Shown piece after piece: positions 43,127 to 53,200 of a stretch of 64,000 bases of DNA. The stretch comes from UBA6170 sp942491385 (GTDB lineage: Bacteria; Chloroflexota; Anaerolineae; Anaerolineales; Anaerolineaceae). The notes beneath the pieces are model-generated. The model searched no databases. It had not been told where the DNA came from and saw only the letters and a list, made by a program, of their open reading frames with translations. The position numbers and the translations under genes are program-made. The first letter of the stretch is position 1, and the number at the start of each line of letters is the position of its first letter. The stretch lies in assembly GCA_942491385.1 (NCBI GenBank), contig CALOAF010000008.1:1-64000 (forward strand), given 5' to 3'.

Positions 43127-43873
43127 TTACTTTGCTTTGCCTTGATTGGCGACCGCATCCATGGCTTTTTGGATAGCTTCTTGATCACCCAGATAATAAT
43201 GTTTGATTGGTTCCAAATTTTCATCCAATTCGTACACCAAAGGAACACCGGTGGGGATATTCAATGAAACGATTTCTTCCTCCGAGACCTTGTCAAGGTG
43301 TTTGACTAGCGCACGCAAACTATTACCATGCGCAACAATCACAACTTTTTTGCCCACTTTTACCAGTGGTGAAATTTCATTATTCCAAAGCGGTAAAAAT
43401 CGTGCAACGGTGTCTTTGAGGCATTCCGTCAGGGGTAGATCCTCGCTGGATAAGTTGCCGTAGCGGGGGTCGTGACCTGGAAAACGCGGATCACTGGCTT
43501 CAAGGCTTGGTGGCTGTGTATCGTAACTTCTGCGCCAAATTTTCACTTGTTGTTCCCCGTATTTTGCAGCCGTTTCGGCTTTATTGAGCCCCTGTAATGC
43601 GCCATAATGCCGTTCGTTCAAACGCCAATCTCTATTGACTGGGATCCACATCAGGTCCATTTCATCCATGACAATCCATAGCGTTCGAATGGCGCGTTTT
43701 AACACAGATGTATAGGCGACATCAAAGTTAAACCCCTCAGCTTTTAATAATTTTCCACCGGTTTTTGCTTCTTCGATACCTTTATCGGTCAGATCGACAT
43801 CAGTCCAGCCTGTGAAAAGGTTTAATTTGTTCCATTCACTTTCACCATGACGAATTAACACAAGTTTATACAT
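43127..43873 (-). CDS. gpmA: 2,3-bisphosphoglycerate-dependent phosphoglycerate mutase
   Basis: The 248-residue protein matches dPGM in length and motifs: catalytic RHGESEWN at residues 8-15, NLFTGWTDVDLTDKG, RAIRTLWIVMDEMD, the LNERHYGALQGLNKAETAAK segment and the second His in VIVAHGNSLRALVKHL. It interconverts 3- and 2-phosphoglycerate in glycolysis and gluconeogenesis. It has its own terminator, and 24 bases separate its start from the DUF1461 gene stop. Confidence 0.95.
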   Translation of the reverse strand: MYKLVLIRHGESEWNKLNLFTGWTDVDLTDKGIEEAKTGGKLLKAEGFNFDVAYTSVLKRAIRTLWIVMDEMDLMWIPVNRDWRLNERHYGALQGLNKAETAAKYGEQQVKIWRRSYDTQPPSLEASDPRFPGHDPRYGNLSSEDLPLTECLKDTVARFLPLWNNEISPLVKVGKKVVIVAHGNSLRALVKHLDKVSEEEIVSLNIPTGVPLVYELDENLEPIKHYYLGDQEAIQKAMDAVANQGKAK

Positions 43874-43897
43874 TTATCACCTCTCAAATTTTTGAAA

Positions 43898-44590
43898 TTA
43901 AACCATTCTCTGGTTTCCTTGTGAATTTATTTTATATTTTTGCTTGTTGCCATAGATTGCAAAAAATAACGCTACCGCAACCGTAATTATACCCATAAAA
44001 ATAAAGGCATCCTGCCATAATCGCATTGGGAACAGGCGAATTAATGTATCTGAAAAATAGAATAACCAGGTATCACCAACGAAAAACACTTTGTGGAAGG
44101 CAGTAAATAAGGCATCAAAACTAATTACGACTGCAGCCAATATTGCACCAATGAGACCCAGAGTCAACCAACCACCTTTACTTGCAGAATCCCAAACCAG
44201 GTGAAGGTGGTTTTTCGTTTTGGCCCAGATGATGATCAGAATATACAGAATTAGAATCAGATAAAACCAACGCAACGCTTGCTTAACCAATATCTTCACA
44301 TCCAGCATATGACTAACTTCGCGATCATTGTAAATAGAGTTACCATCATCAAAACGCAGGTTCTCCAGAAATTCAGGACCTTCATTATTGAAGAGGTATC
44401 GTATTGACTCTGTTCCCCATTTTAATCGTTCTTCTTTTGAAAACCCATATGGATCGGCAGGAAAACCAGGTAAGTTATATTCAACAACCAAAAATAAGGG
44501 GGTGAAGAGAATTCGAATGGAGAACATAATCAGAACGAAGGGAAAAGTAATTGTCATTAACAAGGATAAAAGCTTGGTTATAATTTTCAT
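43898..44590 (-). CDS. DUF1461 (TIGR01906) integral membrane protein
   Basis: The 230-residue protein has four membrane helices (about 8-30, 108-125, 143-165 and 193-215), an extracellular-facing loop with PYGFSKEERLKWG and FDDGNSIYNDREVSHM, and the family's conserved FHKVFFVGDTWLFYFSDTLI followed by RLFPMRLWQDAF. Members occur in Firmicutes and Chloroflexota; one Firmicutes homologue has been tied to lipoprotein N-acylation (Lit). Its start overlaps the upstream stop by four bases, so it is in an operon with the spermidine-synthase-like gene. Confidence 0.82.
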   Translation of the reverse strand: MKIITKLLSLLMTITFPFVLIMFSIRILFTPLFLVVEYNLPGFPADPYGFSKEERLKWGTESIRYLFNNEGPEFLENLRFDDGNSIYNDREVSHMLDVKILVKQALRWFYLILILYILIIIWAKTKNHLHLVWDSASKGGWLTLGLIGAILAAVVISFDALFTAFHKVFFVGDTWLFYFSDTLIRLFPMRLWQDAFIFMGIITVAVALFFAIYGNKQKYKINSQGNQRMV

Positions 44591-46137
44591 TGTAAAGTCT
44601 CCACCTCTCCTTGCAAGAAGAAGTCAATAATCATTGCATTGGTAAACCACTCAATCGGTGCTTTGTCATCTGTAAATACAAGCGACTTTTGTGGGGGGGT
44701 ATGCAGGTTTTCTAGTGTGATTTTAAGTGTCTCTAATAGCAATGGATGTGATTTTTGGGTGTCCAATTGTTGAAAATTTATGGCAAGATTGTTCATATTG
44801 GTTGGCGTTTTGGTGGCAAATAATATCGAATTGAATGAATCGGGTAAATCCATGACATGAATGGAAGGAAAAACCTCCAATATGGTTGAACCGAGGGCAT
44901 CAATTAAACGACGATCATCCAGACCTCTGCCAATGTTAATCACCATCACACCGTCTGGTTCTAAATGGTCGTAAACTTCGTTGAAAAACTCTTTGGTGGT
45001 TAAATGCCAGGGGATATAAGGCGGACGGTAGGCGTCCACGCTGATAATATCGTAAGAATTTTTACTGGTACTTAATCCCCAGCGGCCATCCTGAACATAG
45101 ACAGATAAATTAGGAATATTCATCCCGAAATATTGATTGCCAATGGCGACAATTTTCGGGTCAATTTCATAGCCATCGATCATGATCCCTGGATACACTT
45201 CGGCTGCCTGCCTGGCGGTTGTCCCAGCAGCCAAACCAACAATGGCCATAGAATCCACATTTTTAATGTCAATCGGTGGATTGTTGAAAAATGGAGCAAC
45301 CAATACCTGTTCCCAGGGTCCAAAATAATTGAGTTGATCAGGGTGGTAAATAGAATGAACCCCTTGCCCTTCATTTAATCTCAACAGGTGAAATCCATTG
45401 ACTTCCAATACTTGAATGTAATTGTAAGATGATTCGGTTTCGAATATCATCCCTTCTGTATTTTTGTCGCTTCCAGGCGCGCCAAATAATCCCAGCAGAA
45501 GCACAATTACTGGCATCCAAATGAGTTTAAGAGGTTTTTTCCAGTGTATTACTAAACCTAAGGATACAAGTGCAAAAACAAGCAGGATTGAGCCAATCAC
45601 CAGAAATGTTCGATATGTTCCAATCAGGGGGATCAATAAAATGTCTGGGATGAAAGTACCGACAAATGATCCCAGGGTGGAGACAGCGTAAATTTTTCCC
45701 GAAACTGTCCCGGCCTGTCTTGAATCGTGGATGGCTAAGCGGATAGCGAATGGCGATGCAGTTCCTAACAAAGTAATGGGAACGATGAAGAGCACCATGA
45801 CCACGACAAATGAACCAATCAGATTGCCAATCCACAGCTGATCGAAGGCGTTGGCGGCTATGCGTAAGACTGGTCTGGCAGCAAAGGGTACCAGACAGGT
45901 CGTAAAGGCTCCCCAGGCCAAAATTGTAAAGAATGTCTCATATTTGGGGGAACGATCTGCCCATTTTCCCCCCACGAAATAACCGACTGTGAGGTAAATC
46001 AGGATTAGTCCAATAATCGAAGCCCAAATCAGATTACTGGTGCCAAAATAGTTTCCGAGTAATCTGCCGGTCGCCATTTCTGCTGCGAGTGTCACCATCC
46101 CTGAAATAAACACAGCTATCAAAAGAATTTTTCGCAT
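44587..46137 (-). CDS. Fused membrane / spermidine-synthase-like protein
   Basis: The 516-residue protein has about eight membrane helices in the first 230 residues (ISGMVTLAAEMATGRLLGNY, WASIIGLILIYLTVGYF, GTASPFAIRLAIHDSR, YAVSTLGSFVGTF) and a C-terminal Rossmann methyltransferase-like domain of the SpeE fold: SYNYIQVLEV, MAIVGLAAGTTARQAAEVYP, DGYEIDPKIVAIG, VQDGRWGLSTSKNSYDIISV, DAYRPPYIPWHLTTKEFF. This fused architecture is widespread, but polyamine synthesis is unproven; catalytic Asp residues are not obviously all present. It is the first gene of a two-gene unit with DUF1461. Confidence 0.85.
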   Translation of the reverse strand: MRKILLIAVFISGMVTLAAEMATGRLLGNYFGTSNLIWASIIGLILIYLTVGYFVGGKWADRSPKYETFFTILAWGAFTTCLVPFAARPVLRIAANAFDQLWIGNLIGSFVVVMVLFIVPITLLGTASPFAIRLAIHDSRQAGTVSGKIYAVSTLGSFVGTFIPDILLIPLIGTYRTFLVIGSILLVFALVSLGLVIHWKKPLKLIWMPVIVLLLGLFGAPGSDKNTEGMIFETESSYNYIQVLEVNGFHLLRLNEGQGVHSIYHPDQLNYFGPWEQVLVAPFFNNPPIDIKNVDSMAIVGLAAGTTARQAAEVYPGIMIDGYEIDPKIVAIGNQYFGMNIPNLSVYVQDGRWGLSTSKNSYDIISVDAYRPPYIPWHLTTKEFFNEVYDHLEPDGVMVINIGRGLDDRRLIDALGSTILEVFPSIHVMDLPDSFNSILFATKTPTNMNNLAINFQQLDTQKSHPLLLETLKITLENLHTPPQKSLVFTDDKAPIEWFTNAMIIDFFLQGEVETLQ

Positions 46138-46211
46138 TCCAAAATTATACCGTATGCAAATGAAATAGGCATTTAAAAATCAGTTGCGTATAATAGAATC
46201 ATGGAGGGCTT

Positions 46212-47822
46212 ATGAAACTCGTAACAGTAGCCGAAATGCGATTAATTGAAGAAGAAGCAAATCAAAAAGGGGTCTCATACGCAGAAATGATGGAAAGAGC
46301 TGGCAAAGGGGTGGCTGAATTTATTCAGCATTATTATGGTTCATTCCAAAATCCAGTTGTTACTGCCTTGGTTGGAAATGGAAACAATGGTGGTGATGCA
46401 TTGGTTGCTCTTACATATTTGGCAAAACAAGGGTGGGAAGTTAGAGCATTTATGACAAAAGAGAGAGATGATCCGTTAATCGCAAAATTTAATGAAGTAG
46501 GTGGTAAATTTATTAATTGGGCGTCGAAAAAATCAACCGATACACTCAAAAAATGGCTTATGGATAGTCAGGTTGTTATCGACGGATTATTGGGGACCGG
46601 GTTTCAACTCCCGCTGCGCGACCCATACAAATCTATTATGCAATTAGTCAAACTATCTAGTGGCAATTTCAAGGTTGTGGCAGTTGACTGTCCATCCGCC
46701 ATTAATTGTGATACGGGTGAGACTGCAGATGAATGTCTGTTTGCTGATCTCACTGTTTGTATGCAGGCTGTGAAGATAGGCATGTTATCATTTCCGGCAT
46801 ACCAATATCTGGGTCAACTCGAGATTGTAGACCTGAACCTCCCAGATAATCTAGAAGCAGAAGCAAAAGTAAGAAGGGATGTGGCTACTGCCGAGTGTGT
46901 TCGAAAGTTATTACCGGCACGCCCACTGCAAGCACATAAAGGCACTTTTGGGACGGCTATGATCGTAGCTGGATCCATCAATTACACGGGGGCAGCGTAT
47001 CTGTCTGGTATGGCTGCGTATCGGATTGGGACTGGATTGGTCAAAATGGCTGTTCCTGGTCCGATCTACTCTGCATTGGCGGGTAATTTTTCAGAGGCTA
47101 CCTGGTTGTTGCTCCCGCATGATATGGGAGTCATACAGGCCGAAAGTGCAGCTCTCATTCAGAAAAACCTGGATAAAGTGACAGCGGTTTTATTAGGCCC
47201 AGGCTGGGGTTTGGAGGATACCACAAAGGAGTTTCTGGAAAGATTGTTAATGGGAAAATCGACCAGCCAACGAAAAAGAAGTGGGATCGGTTTTGTGATG
47301 ATGGACTCAGACGAAGAAGTAGATTTATCCAGTCTATTACCGCCGCTGGTGATTGATGCGGATGGCCTAAAATTATTATCAAAAATCAGTAACTGGCAGA
47401 AAATTCTGCCGGAAAATTCCATTCTCACACCTCATCCTGGGGAAATGGCTGTGATGACCGACCTTGACGTAAAAGACATTCAGGCCAATCGCATGATGGT
47501 GGCTTTGGAATATGCTCAAAAATGGGGGCACGTGGTCGTATTGAAAGGTGCCTTAACGATTGTGGCTGCACCGGATGGGAAATTGACAATCATTCCTGTG
47601 GCAAATCCCGCATTGGCTCGGGCAGGCTCAGGCGATGTTTTAGCTGGACTTATTACGGGTTTACTGGCACAAGGGAAAAAGCCGTTTGAAGCAGCAACAG
47701 CTGGGGTATGGATTCATGCCCAGGCTGGAATTGAAGCGGCAGAACGCATTGGACATCCGGCAGCGGTGATCGCCGGTGATTTATTAGAATCTGTGGCAAC
47801 AGTGTTGGCAAGATTAGGATAA
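46212..47822 (+). CDS. nnr: Bifunctional NAD(P)H-hydrate epimerase/dehydratase
   Basis: A -10 TATAAT (46189-46194) and GGAGGG precede ATG 46212. The 536-residue protein fuses an N-terminal YjeF epimerase (VGNGNNGGDALVAL near residue 55; DGLLGTGFQLPLRDP) and a C-terminal ADP-dependent dehydratase of ribokinase fold (HKGTFGTAMIVAGSINYTGA; LVIDADGLKLL; LTPHPGEMA; LARAGSGDVLAGLITGLLAQ). It repairs hydrated NADH and NADPH. A loop of about 25 residues (GKSTSQRKRSGIGFVMM and DSDEEVD, near residue 355) is longer than usual. Confidence 0.93.
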   Translation: MKLVTVAEMRLIEEEANQKGVSYAEMMERAGKGVAEFIQHYYGSFQNPVVTALVGNGNNGGDALVALTYLAKQGWEVRAFMTKERDDPLIAKFNEVGGKFINWASKKSTDTLKKWLMDSQVVIDGLLGTGFQLPLRDPYKSIMQLVKLSSGNFKVVAVDCPSAINCDTGETADECLFADLTVCMQAVKIGMLSFPAYQYLGQLEIVDLNLPDNLEAEAKVRRDVATAECVRKLLPARPLQAHKGTFGTAMIVAGSINYTGAAYLSGMAAYRIGTGLVKMAVPGPIYSALAGNFSEATWLLLPHDMGVIQAESAALIQKNLDKVTAVLLGPGWGLEDTTKEFLERLLMGKSTSQRKRSGIGFVMMDSDEEVDLSSLLPPLVIDADGLKLLSKISNWQKILPENSILTPHPGEMAVMTDLDVKDIQANRMMVALEYAQKWGHVVVLKGALTIVAAPDGKLTIIPVANPALARAGSGDVLAGLITGLLAQGKKPFEAATAGVWIHAQAGIEAAERIGHPAAVIAGDLLESVATVLARLG

Positions 47823-47823
47823 T

Positions 47824-47970
47824 AAAAAAAACGGTTGCCCGTCTTTGAATTGACCCCCTAAAACAAGACAGACACCATTTGAGATGAGGTGCCTGTCTAC
47901 GTAATTTATTCGCTTTCTTTTTGTGTCTAATTTTTAGGGTTCAGTGTACTTTATGGACAACCGTTTTTTT
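47824..47970. repeat. Nested inverted repeat, MITE-like
   Basis: Three stems are nested: AAAAAACGGTTG with CAACCGTTTTTT (ends at 47824 and 47970), TGACCCCCTAAAA (47851) with TTTTAGGGTTCA (ends 47943), and AGACAGACACC with GGTGCCTGTCT (about 47876-47897). The middle ends align with each other over about 24 bases and resemble insertion-sequence termini, which suggests a small non-autonomous element inserted into a terminator-like hairpin. No target duplication is evident. Confidence 0.5.
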
Positions 47971-47984
47971 AAGTTTAAAGAATT

Positions 47985-48347
47985 TTAAAGTTCAACTTCA
48001 GCGGGCGCGTCGGTTGAGGTTTCTGCAGTGATTTTTTTGCTCAGTTTGGTTTTTTGTTCTTCAACCAGTTGAACGCCTTTTTCCTTGGCTTCACCTGCTT
48101 TCGTCTTTGCTTCTTTGAGAAGTTCTTCTGCGCGTTTTACTGCGTCATTGGCAGCTACTTCTGCTTTAGAATAAACTTCCTCAGCAGTTTCGCTGGCTTT
48201 ATCTCGCAATTCGATTGCTCGTTCCTTAATTACAGTGCGAGTTTCCTCACCAGATTGTGGGGTAAGTAATAACGATGCAACCGCACCCGTTAATCCTCCC
48301 ACTAAGAATCCGATTAAAAACGCTCCAAATTCATCTCTACTTGACAT
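47985..48347 (-). CDS. YtxH-domain membrane protein
   Basis: AAAGGAGAAAA precedes ATG 48347. The 120-residue protein has one N-terminal glycine-rich membrane helix (FGAFLIGFLVGGLTGAVASL, then LLTPQSGEETR, the YtxH signature) followed by a long charged, alanine-rich helix likely to form a coiled coil. YtxH proteins are small envelope or stress proteins of unclear function. It follows the gene at 48385 by 37 bases and probably shares its transcript. Confidence 0.85.
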   Translation of the reverse strand: MSSRDEFGAFLIGFLVGGLTGAVASLLLTPQSGEETRTVIKERAIELRDKASETAEEVYSKAEVAANDAVKRAEELLKEAKTKAGEAKEKGVQLVEEQKTKLSKKITAETSTDAPAEVEL

Positions 48348-48384
48348 TTGTTTTCTCCTTTCCTTTTCTACGAAACTAATTATT

Positions 48385-48843
48385 TTATTTTCGGTTTTTA
48401 CCTGAGGGTTTTAATAAATCAACAAACCTTTTCAGACCTGCGGAATACTCATTCATCTTGATAACGGGTTCGACCAGGTTATTACTTAGAAATGTCGTTG
48501 TGCCACGCAAATGGTTGACCGTTTCATTTGTCGTATCAAGAATTGGTTTAATCTCATTTTTTAAGACATTAATCAGAACTGCAATTTGTACAATTAAGAT
48601 GATTAATGCGACACCTAAAAGCAATGACTCAAGTGCCATAATAATGATGAAGATATCCCTGACTTTCGATGTTGTTTCCAGATCTGCGCTGAATAAACTG
48701 ACAAGCGAAAAAATGATTAATCCAAGTAGAACGACGACGGCTAAAATGATACCAATCAGTTTCCCTTTGCCTGCAGAGTCTTTCGTGACAATTGGAGATG
48801 TTTCTGCTGCGACAGGTTTTGTTTCAAATTCATTTTCACTCAT
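48385..48843 (-). CDS. Two-helix membrane protein, DUF948-like
   Basis: The 152-residue protein has an acidic N-terminus, two hydrophobic segments (about residues 29-50 and 65-90) and an amphipathic tail (IKPILDTTNETVNHLRGTTT, FLSNNLVEPVIKMNEY). The tail resembles DUF948 general-stress proteins, which commonly pair with YtxH proteins as here. Probable envelope role; the precise function is unknown. Confidence 0.7.
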   Translation of the reverse strand: MSENEFETKPVAAETSPIVTKDSAGKGKLIGIILAVVVLLGLIIFSLVSLFSADLETTSKVRDIFIIIMALESLLLGVALIILIVQIAVLINVLKNEIKPILDTTNETVNHLRGTTTFLSNNLVEPVIKMNEYSAGLKRFVDLLKPSGKNRK

Positions 48844-48954
48844 AAAGATTATTATACACGATGCTAATAAAAGCTGAAAGTGAAGAGAAAGAATAAATCT
48901 AATCGGAAATCTTTTGTTTGCTGCTTTATTTTCTTCGTGTTAAAATAAAATGTT

Positions 48955-49572
48955 ATGCAAATTAATTCCGTTATTATCTGGTTCGTTTCTTTAATTCATG
49001 TGTGGTTTTCCCCATTTCCTCAATTGGATTTGGTCAGGATTCAAACACCAGTAGAAGGGAATACCCTGCAAGGCAAAGTAGAAATCATTGGGACTGTGAC
49101 AGGAACTGGATTTCAGTCAGCGGAAATCAGTTTTCGCTATCAGGAAACACAATCACAAAGTTGGTTTGTAATTGCGAAAACCTCTTCTGCAGTGGTGGAT
49201 GACCTGATTGCCACCTGGGATACCTCCACCATTGCAGATGGTGTGTATCAAATGAGAGTATTGGTTGTTTTTGATGACGGCAGAGAACAGGAAAAAATCA
49301 TTGACAATTTGAACGTGCGTAATTACACGCCATTCGATCCCATAAAAACCGAGGACCCGCAAGTGCAATCCACTCTGCTGGATCAAACCCCGATCATTCG
49401 TATGGAATCTACACCAACGTTGAGATCTTCACCTACGCCAATGCCAGGGAATGAGATGACTATCACTCAATCCCAATTCATAAACACAGCAATTCAAGGA
49501 GCGATTTTAGGCATTCTATTTTTATTGGTGATTGCTTTATTCATAATTATTCGAAGAAGAAAAATGGGTTAA
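48955..49572 (+). CDS. Surface-anchored Ig-like domain protein
   Basis: ATG 48955 follows an A-rich leader without a clear ribosome site; a -10-like TAAAAT lies about ten bases upstream, so translation may be leaderless. The 205-residue protein has an N-terminal export helix (IIWFVSLIHVWF), an Ig-like beta domain with PVEGNTLQGKVEIIGTV and WDTSTIADGVYQMRVLVVFD, a P/T/S-rich linker (ESTPTLRSSPTPMPGNE) and a C-terminal membrane helix ending RRRKMG. It precedes pth by two bases and probably heads the pth-mfd transcript. Confidence 0.75.
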   Translation: MQINSVIIWFVSLIHVWFSPFPQLDLVRIQTPVEGNTLQGKVEIIGTVTGTGFQSAEISFRYQETQSQSWFVIAKTSSAVVDDLIATWDTSTIADGVYQMRVLVVFDDGREQEKIIDNLNVRNYTPFDPIKTEDPQVQSTLLDQTPIIRMESTPTLRSSPTPMPGNEMTITQSQFINTAIQGAILGILFLLVIALFIIIRRRKMG

Positions 49573-49574
49573 TC

Positions 49575-50234
49575 ATGGTAGACAGTAAATTGTTTGATTT
49601 CTTTCGTAAAAGTAAAAGGCAATCCAAATCGTCCATTGAAACAAATATGGGTGTTGGATTTATGATTGTTGGTTTAGGCAACCCTGGCAAGGATTATCAG
49701 AAGAATAGACATAATGTGGGGTTTATGGCAATTGACAAAATTGCCAGCGAATTCGGCATAGAGGGTAAAAAAGTAAAATCCAAAGCGATTGTTTTGGAAG
49801 GAAAAAAAGAAAACAAGAAGATAATTCTGGTGAAACCACAAACTTTCATGAATCTTTCTGGGACCTCTGTAGCCAGTCTTATGCATTTTTACAAAATCGA
49901 TACTGAAAATTTAATTGTTATCCATGATGATTTAGATCTGCCAGCGCTGTCCATCCGTTTACGACCAGGAGGCGGGGCTGGAGGGCAAAAAGGGATAGCT
50001 TCGATTATCCAAAATTTGGGAACACAACAATTTAATCGGGTCAGAATAGGTATTGGACGTCCGCCTGGCAGGATGGATGCGGCAGCTTATGTATTGCAGA
50101 ATTTTCCAAAACCTGAAGAAAAAGAGTTGCCATTTTTATTGGACACTGTCACCAAAGCCATAGAATGTTTTTTGGATTCAGGTATCGAAATAGCGATGAA
50201 TAAATTCAATGGCGAAAATGATATCGACAGGTAA
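49575..50234 (+). CDS. pth: Peptidyl-tRNA hydrolase
   Basis: The 219-residue protein contains the Pth fold starting at residue 30 (MIVGLGNPGKDYQKNRHNVG, with catalytic His in NRHNVGF), substrate Asn in KPQTFMNLSG and catalytic Asp in VIHDDLDLP. A basic N-terminal extension of about 30 residues (LFDFFRKSKRQSKSS) precedes the fold; a start at an internal ATG would remove it, but ATG 49575 is placed two bases after the upstream stop. It recycles peptidyl-tRNAs. mfd follows after three bases. Confidence 0.92.
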   Translation: MVDSKLFDFFRKSKRQSKSSIETNMGVGFMIVGLGNPGKDYQKNRHNVGFMAIDKIASEFGIEGKKVKSKAIVLEGKKENKKIILVKPQTFMNLSGTSVASLMHFYKIDTENLIVIHDDLDLPALSIRLRPGGGAGGQKGIASIIQNLGTQQFNRVRIGIGRPPGRMDAAAYVLQNFPKPEEKELPFLLDTVTKAIECFLDSGIEIAMNKFNGENDIDR

Positions 50235-50237
50235 TTT

Positions 50238-53200
50238 ATGGTAGATCCGATTAAACAACATCCAATTTTTAAAGAGTTCGTCAATCAGATTGGCCAGGAT
50301 GCAATCTTTCCAGCTTTGGGATTGATCCGGGCTGTGAGATTACCCATGTTAGCTGCATTGAAAACCACCATCGAACAACCGATTCTTTTTATTCTAGAGC
50401 GGATGGATCAGGCGATTGCTTTTGCGGATGAACTCGGATTTTGGATGAAGTCTGATGACATCATATTATTTCCGGAACCATCACCAACTTTTTATGAAAA
50501 GGCGGCCTGGGGGTCATTAACCCGGCGGGACCGCTTGCAGACTTTAACATATCTGTCAAATTTTCATTTACCAGGGACAAGATCTGAAAATAATCCCAAA
50601 GTAATCATCACAACCGTACGCGGATTGATGACACGCACGATTCCTCGACGCGATTTTCTGAAATCGATCAGAACGATCAAAGTGAGAAAAGTCATCAAGC
50701 AGGATGAATTGGTGAAAGAATGGGTTGGGAATGGCTACCAATCCAGCGAAATTGTGATTGAACCCGGATTCTTTTCTCGGCGGGGTGGATTATTAGATAT
50801 CTGGTCTGTTTCGGATCAAAATCCGGTCAGAATCGATTTTTTTGGGAATGAGATTGAAAGCATTCGTCAATTTGATCCGGCCACCCAACGCACATTGAGA
50901 ATAATTGACGAATTTACCATTTCACCAGCCAGTGAGGTGCTTTTATCAAAAGCTGAGCAAATGGGGTTTGATACACAAAACTTGAATGAATTTTCAATAC
51001 CATTGTTGTATCCTTTTGCCGCTTCCTTATTGGATTATCTACCCAAAAAATCTCTGGTCGTCTTTGATGACAGGGAATTAATTCGTACGATTGCCAACGA
51101 AATTGAGGAGCAAGCTGTTCGATTCCGGATGGACTCAATTAAAGAAGCAATCATCACGCCTGATTTTCCACTTCCTTATATCTCCTGGTCCGAAATGGAA
51201 GATATATTCACATCTCAAAAATGGATCGATTTTGGTTTTTCATTATCAGAAGAAGTACCATTGTTTGATAACGTGTTTGTACCCGGAGAACGTTTTGGGG
51301 GAAGAATTAAGACCTTCTTAGAATATCTGGATCAGAAATGCTCTGCAGGTATTCAAACCATGATCGTATCCAGACAGCTTAATCGCATAAAAAGCTTATG
51401 GAGTGAACAAAATTGCCTGGGTTCAAAACCAGTCTTTACCGAAGGCAGTCTCTCAGAGGGTTGGATTTTGAAAGGACTTGATGGTGAAGAAAAATCTTTG
51501 CTCATCACGGATAGCGAAATATTTGGTTGGGATCGACCACAACCCCGCAAGAGACCAAGACCAATAGTTCAATCGCCAGAGACCGATTATTCCGACCTAC
51601 AAATTGGTGATTGGGTTGTGCATGTTGATTTTGGCATCGGCAAATTTGTTGGGCTGGTTCAACGCTATTTAGAAGGGATGGAGCGCGAATTTCTATGTGT
51701 TGAATATGCGGGTACGGATCAACTCTTTGTCCCCATTCACCAGGCGGATCGGTTGAGTAGATATGTAGGTTCTGATGGATCAGCACCGTCGCCTACGAGA
51801 TTGGGCACACAGGAATGGGTTAACGCTAAATCCAGGGTAAGCGAAGCTGTGCAGGAAATTGCTGAAGAGTTGCTGGAATTATATGCCCGCCGCAGGGTGG
51901 CTGTGGGGACAAAATTTAGCAGTGATACCATCTGGCAGCAGGAGTTAGAAGCATCCTTTCCGTACATTGAGACAGAAGATCAGAAGAAAGCGATTACCGA
52001 AGTCAAACAGGACATGGAATCGGAAAGACCGATGGATCGTTTGTTATGTGGTGATGTGGGCTATGGAAAAACAGAGGTGGCGCTAAGGGCTGCTTTTAAA
52101 GCAGTTTTAGATGGCAAGCAAGTTGCCATTCTGGTACCTACCACAGTGTTGGCACAACAACATTATGATACTTTTAGAGAACGGCTGACTCCGTTTCCGG
52201 TCAATGTGGAAATGTTGTCACGTTTCCGTTCACACAAAGAACAGGATGAAATTGTTCTGAAGATGGCGCTGGGTGAAATTGATATTGTCATTGGAACCCA
52301 CCGATTATTATCCAAGGATATTGCCTTCAAAGATATTGGATTGGTGATTGTTGATGAGGAACAACGGTTTGGGGTCTCCCATAAGGAATTTTTCAAACGC
52401 TTACGAACGGAATTGGATGTACTCACGTTAACAGCCACGCCTATTCCCAGAACTCTTTATATGGCGCTAACAGGGGTAAGGGATATTTCCATTATTAATA
52501 CGCCACCAGCAGAAAGACAACCAATTGTTACTCATATTGGCCCTTATTCTCAATCGCTGGTTCGACAGGCTATTTTAAGAGAGCTTGATCGAGGTGGACA
52601 AGTATTCTTCGTGCATAATCGGGTTCAAACCATCAATGCCATGAAATCCCACCTGAACAAGCTCGTGCCGGAGGCCAGGGTTGGTATCGGGCATGGTCAA
52701 CTAAACGAAGGCGAATTATCGCGGGTGATGCAAACCTTCACCAATGGGGACATTGATGTCTTATTGTGTACATCCATAATCGAATCAGGGCTTGATATTC
52801 CCAACGCTAATACCCTGATTGTCGATCGGGGAGATGCATTTGGTTTGGCGCAACTATACCAATTACGAGGACGTGTAGGTCGGGGAGCGCAGCGTGCCTA
52901 TGCTTATTTCTTTCGGCATCGAAAAAGGCAACCGACTATTGATGGACAGGAGCGATTGGAAACAATTGCGGAGTATACTCAATTGGGGTCGGGTTACTCA
53001 ATCGCCATGCGGGACCTGGAGATGCGTGGTGCAGGGGAATTGTTGGGTACCAAACAGCATGGTGCCATCGCCTCGGTTGGTTTCCACCTGTACACCAGGC
53101 TATTAGCCCAGGCGGTGAAAAGAATAAAAACAAATGATTCTGAAATTCCTGACTCCGAACTTCGGCTGATTAGAAATATCCGTATGCCGGTAGCTGTTGA

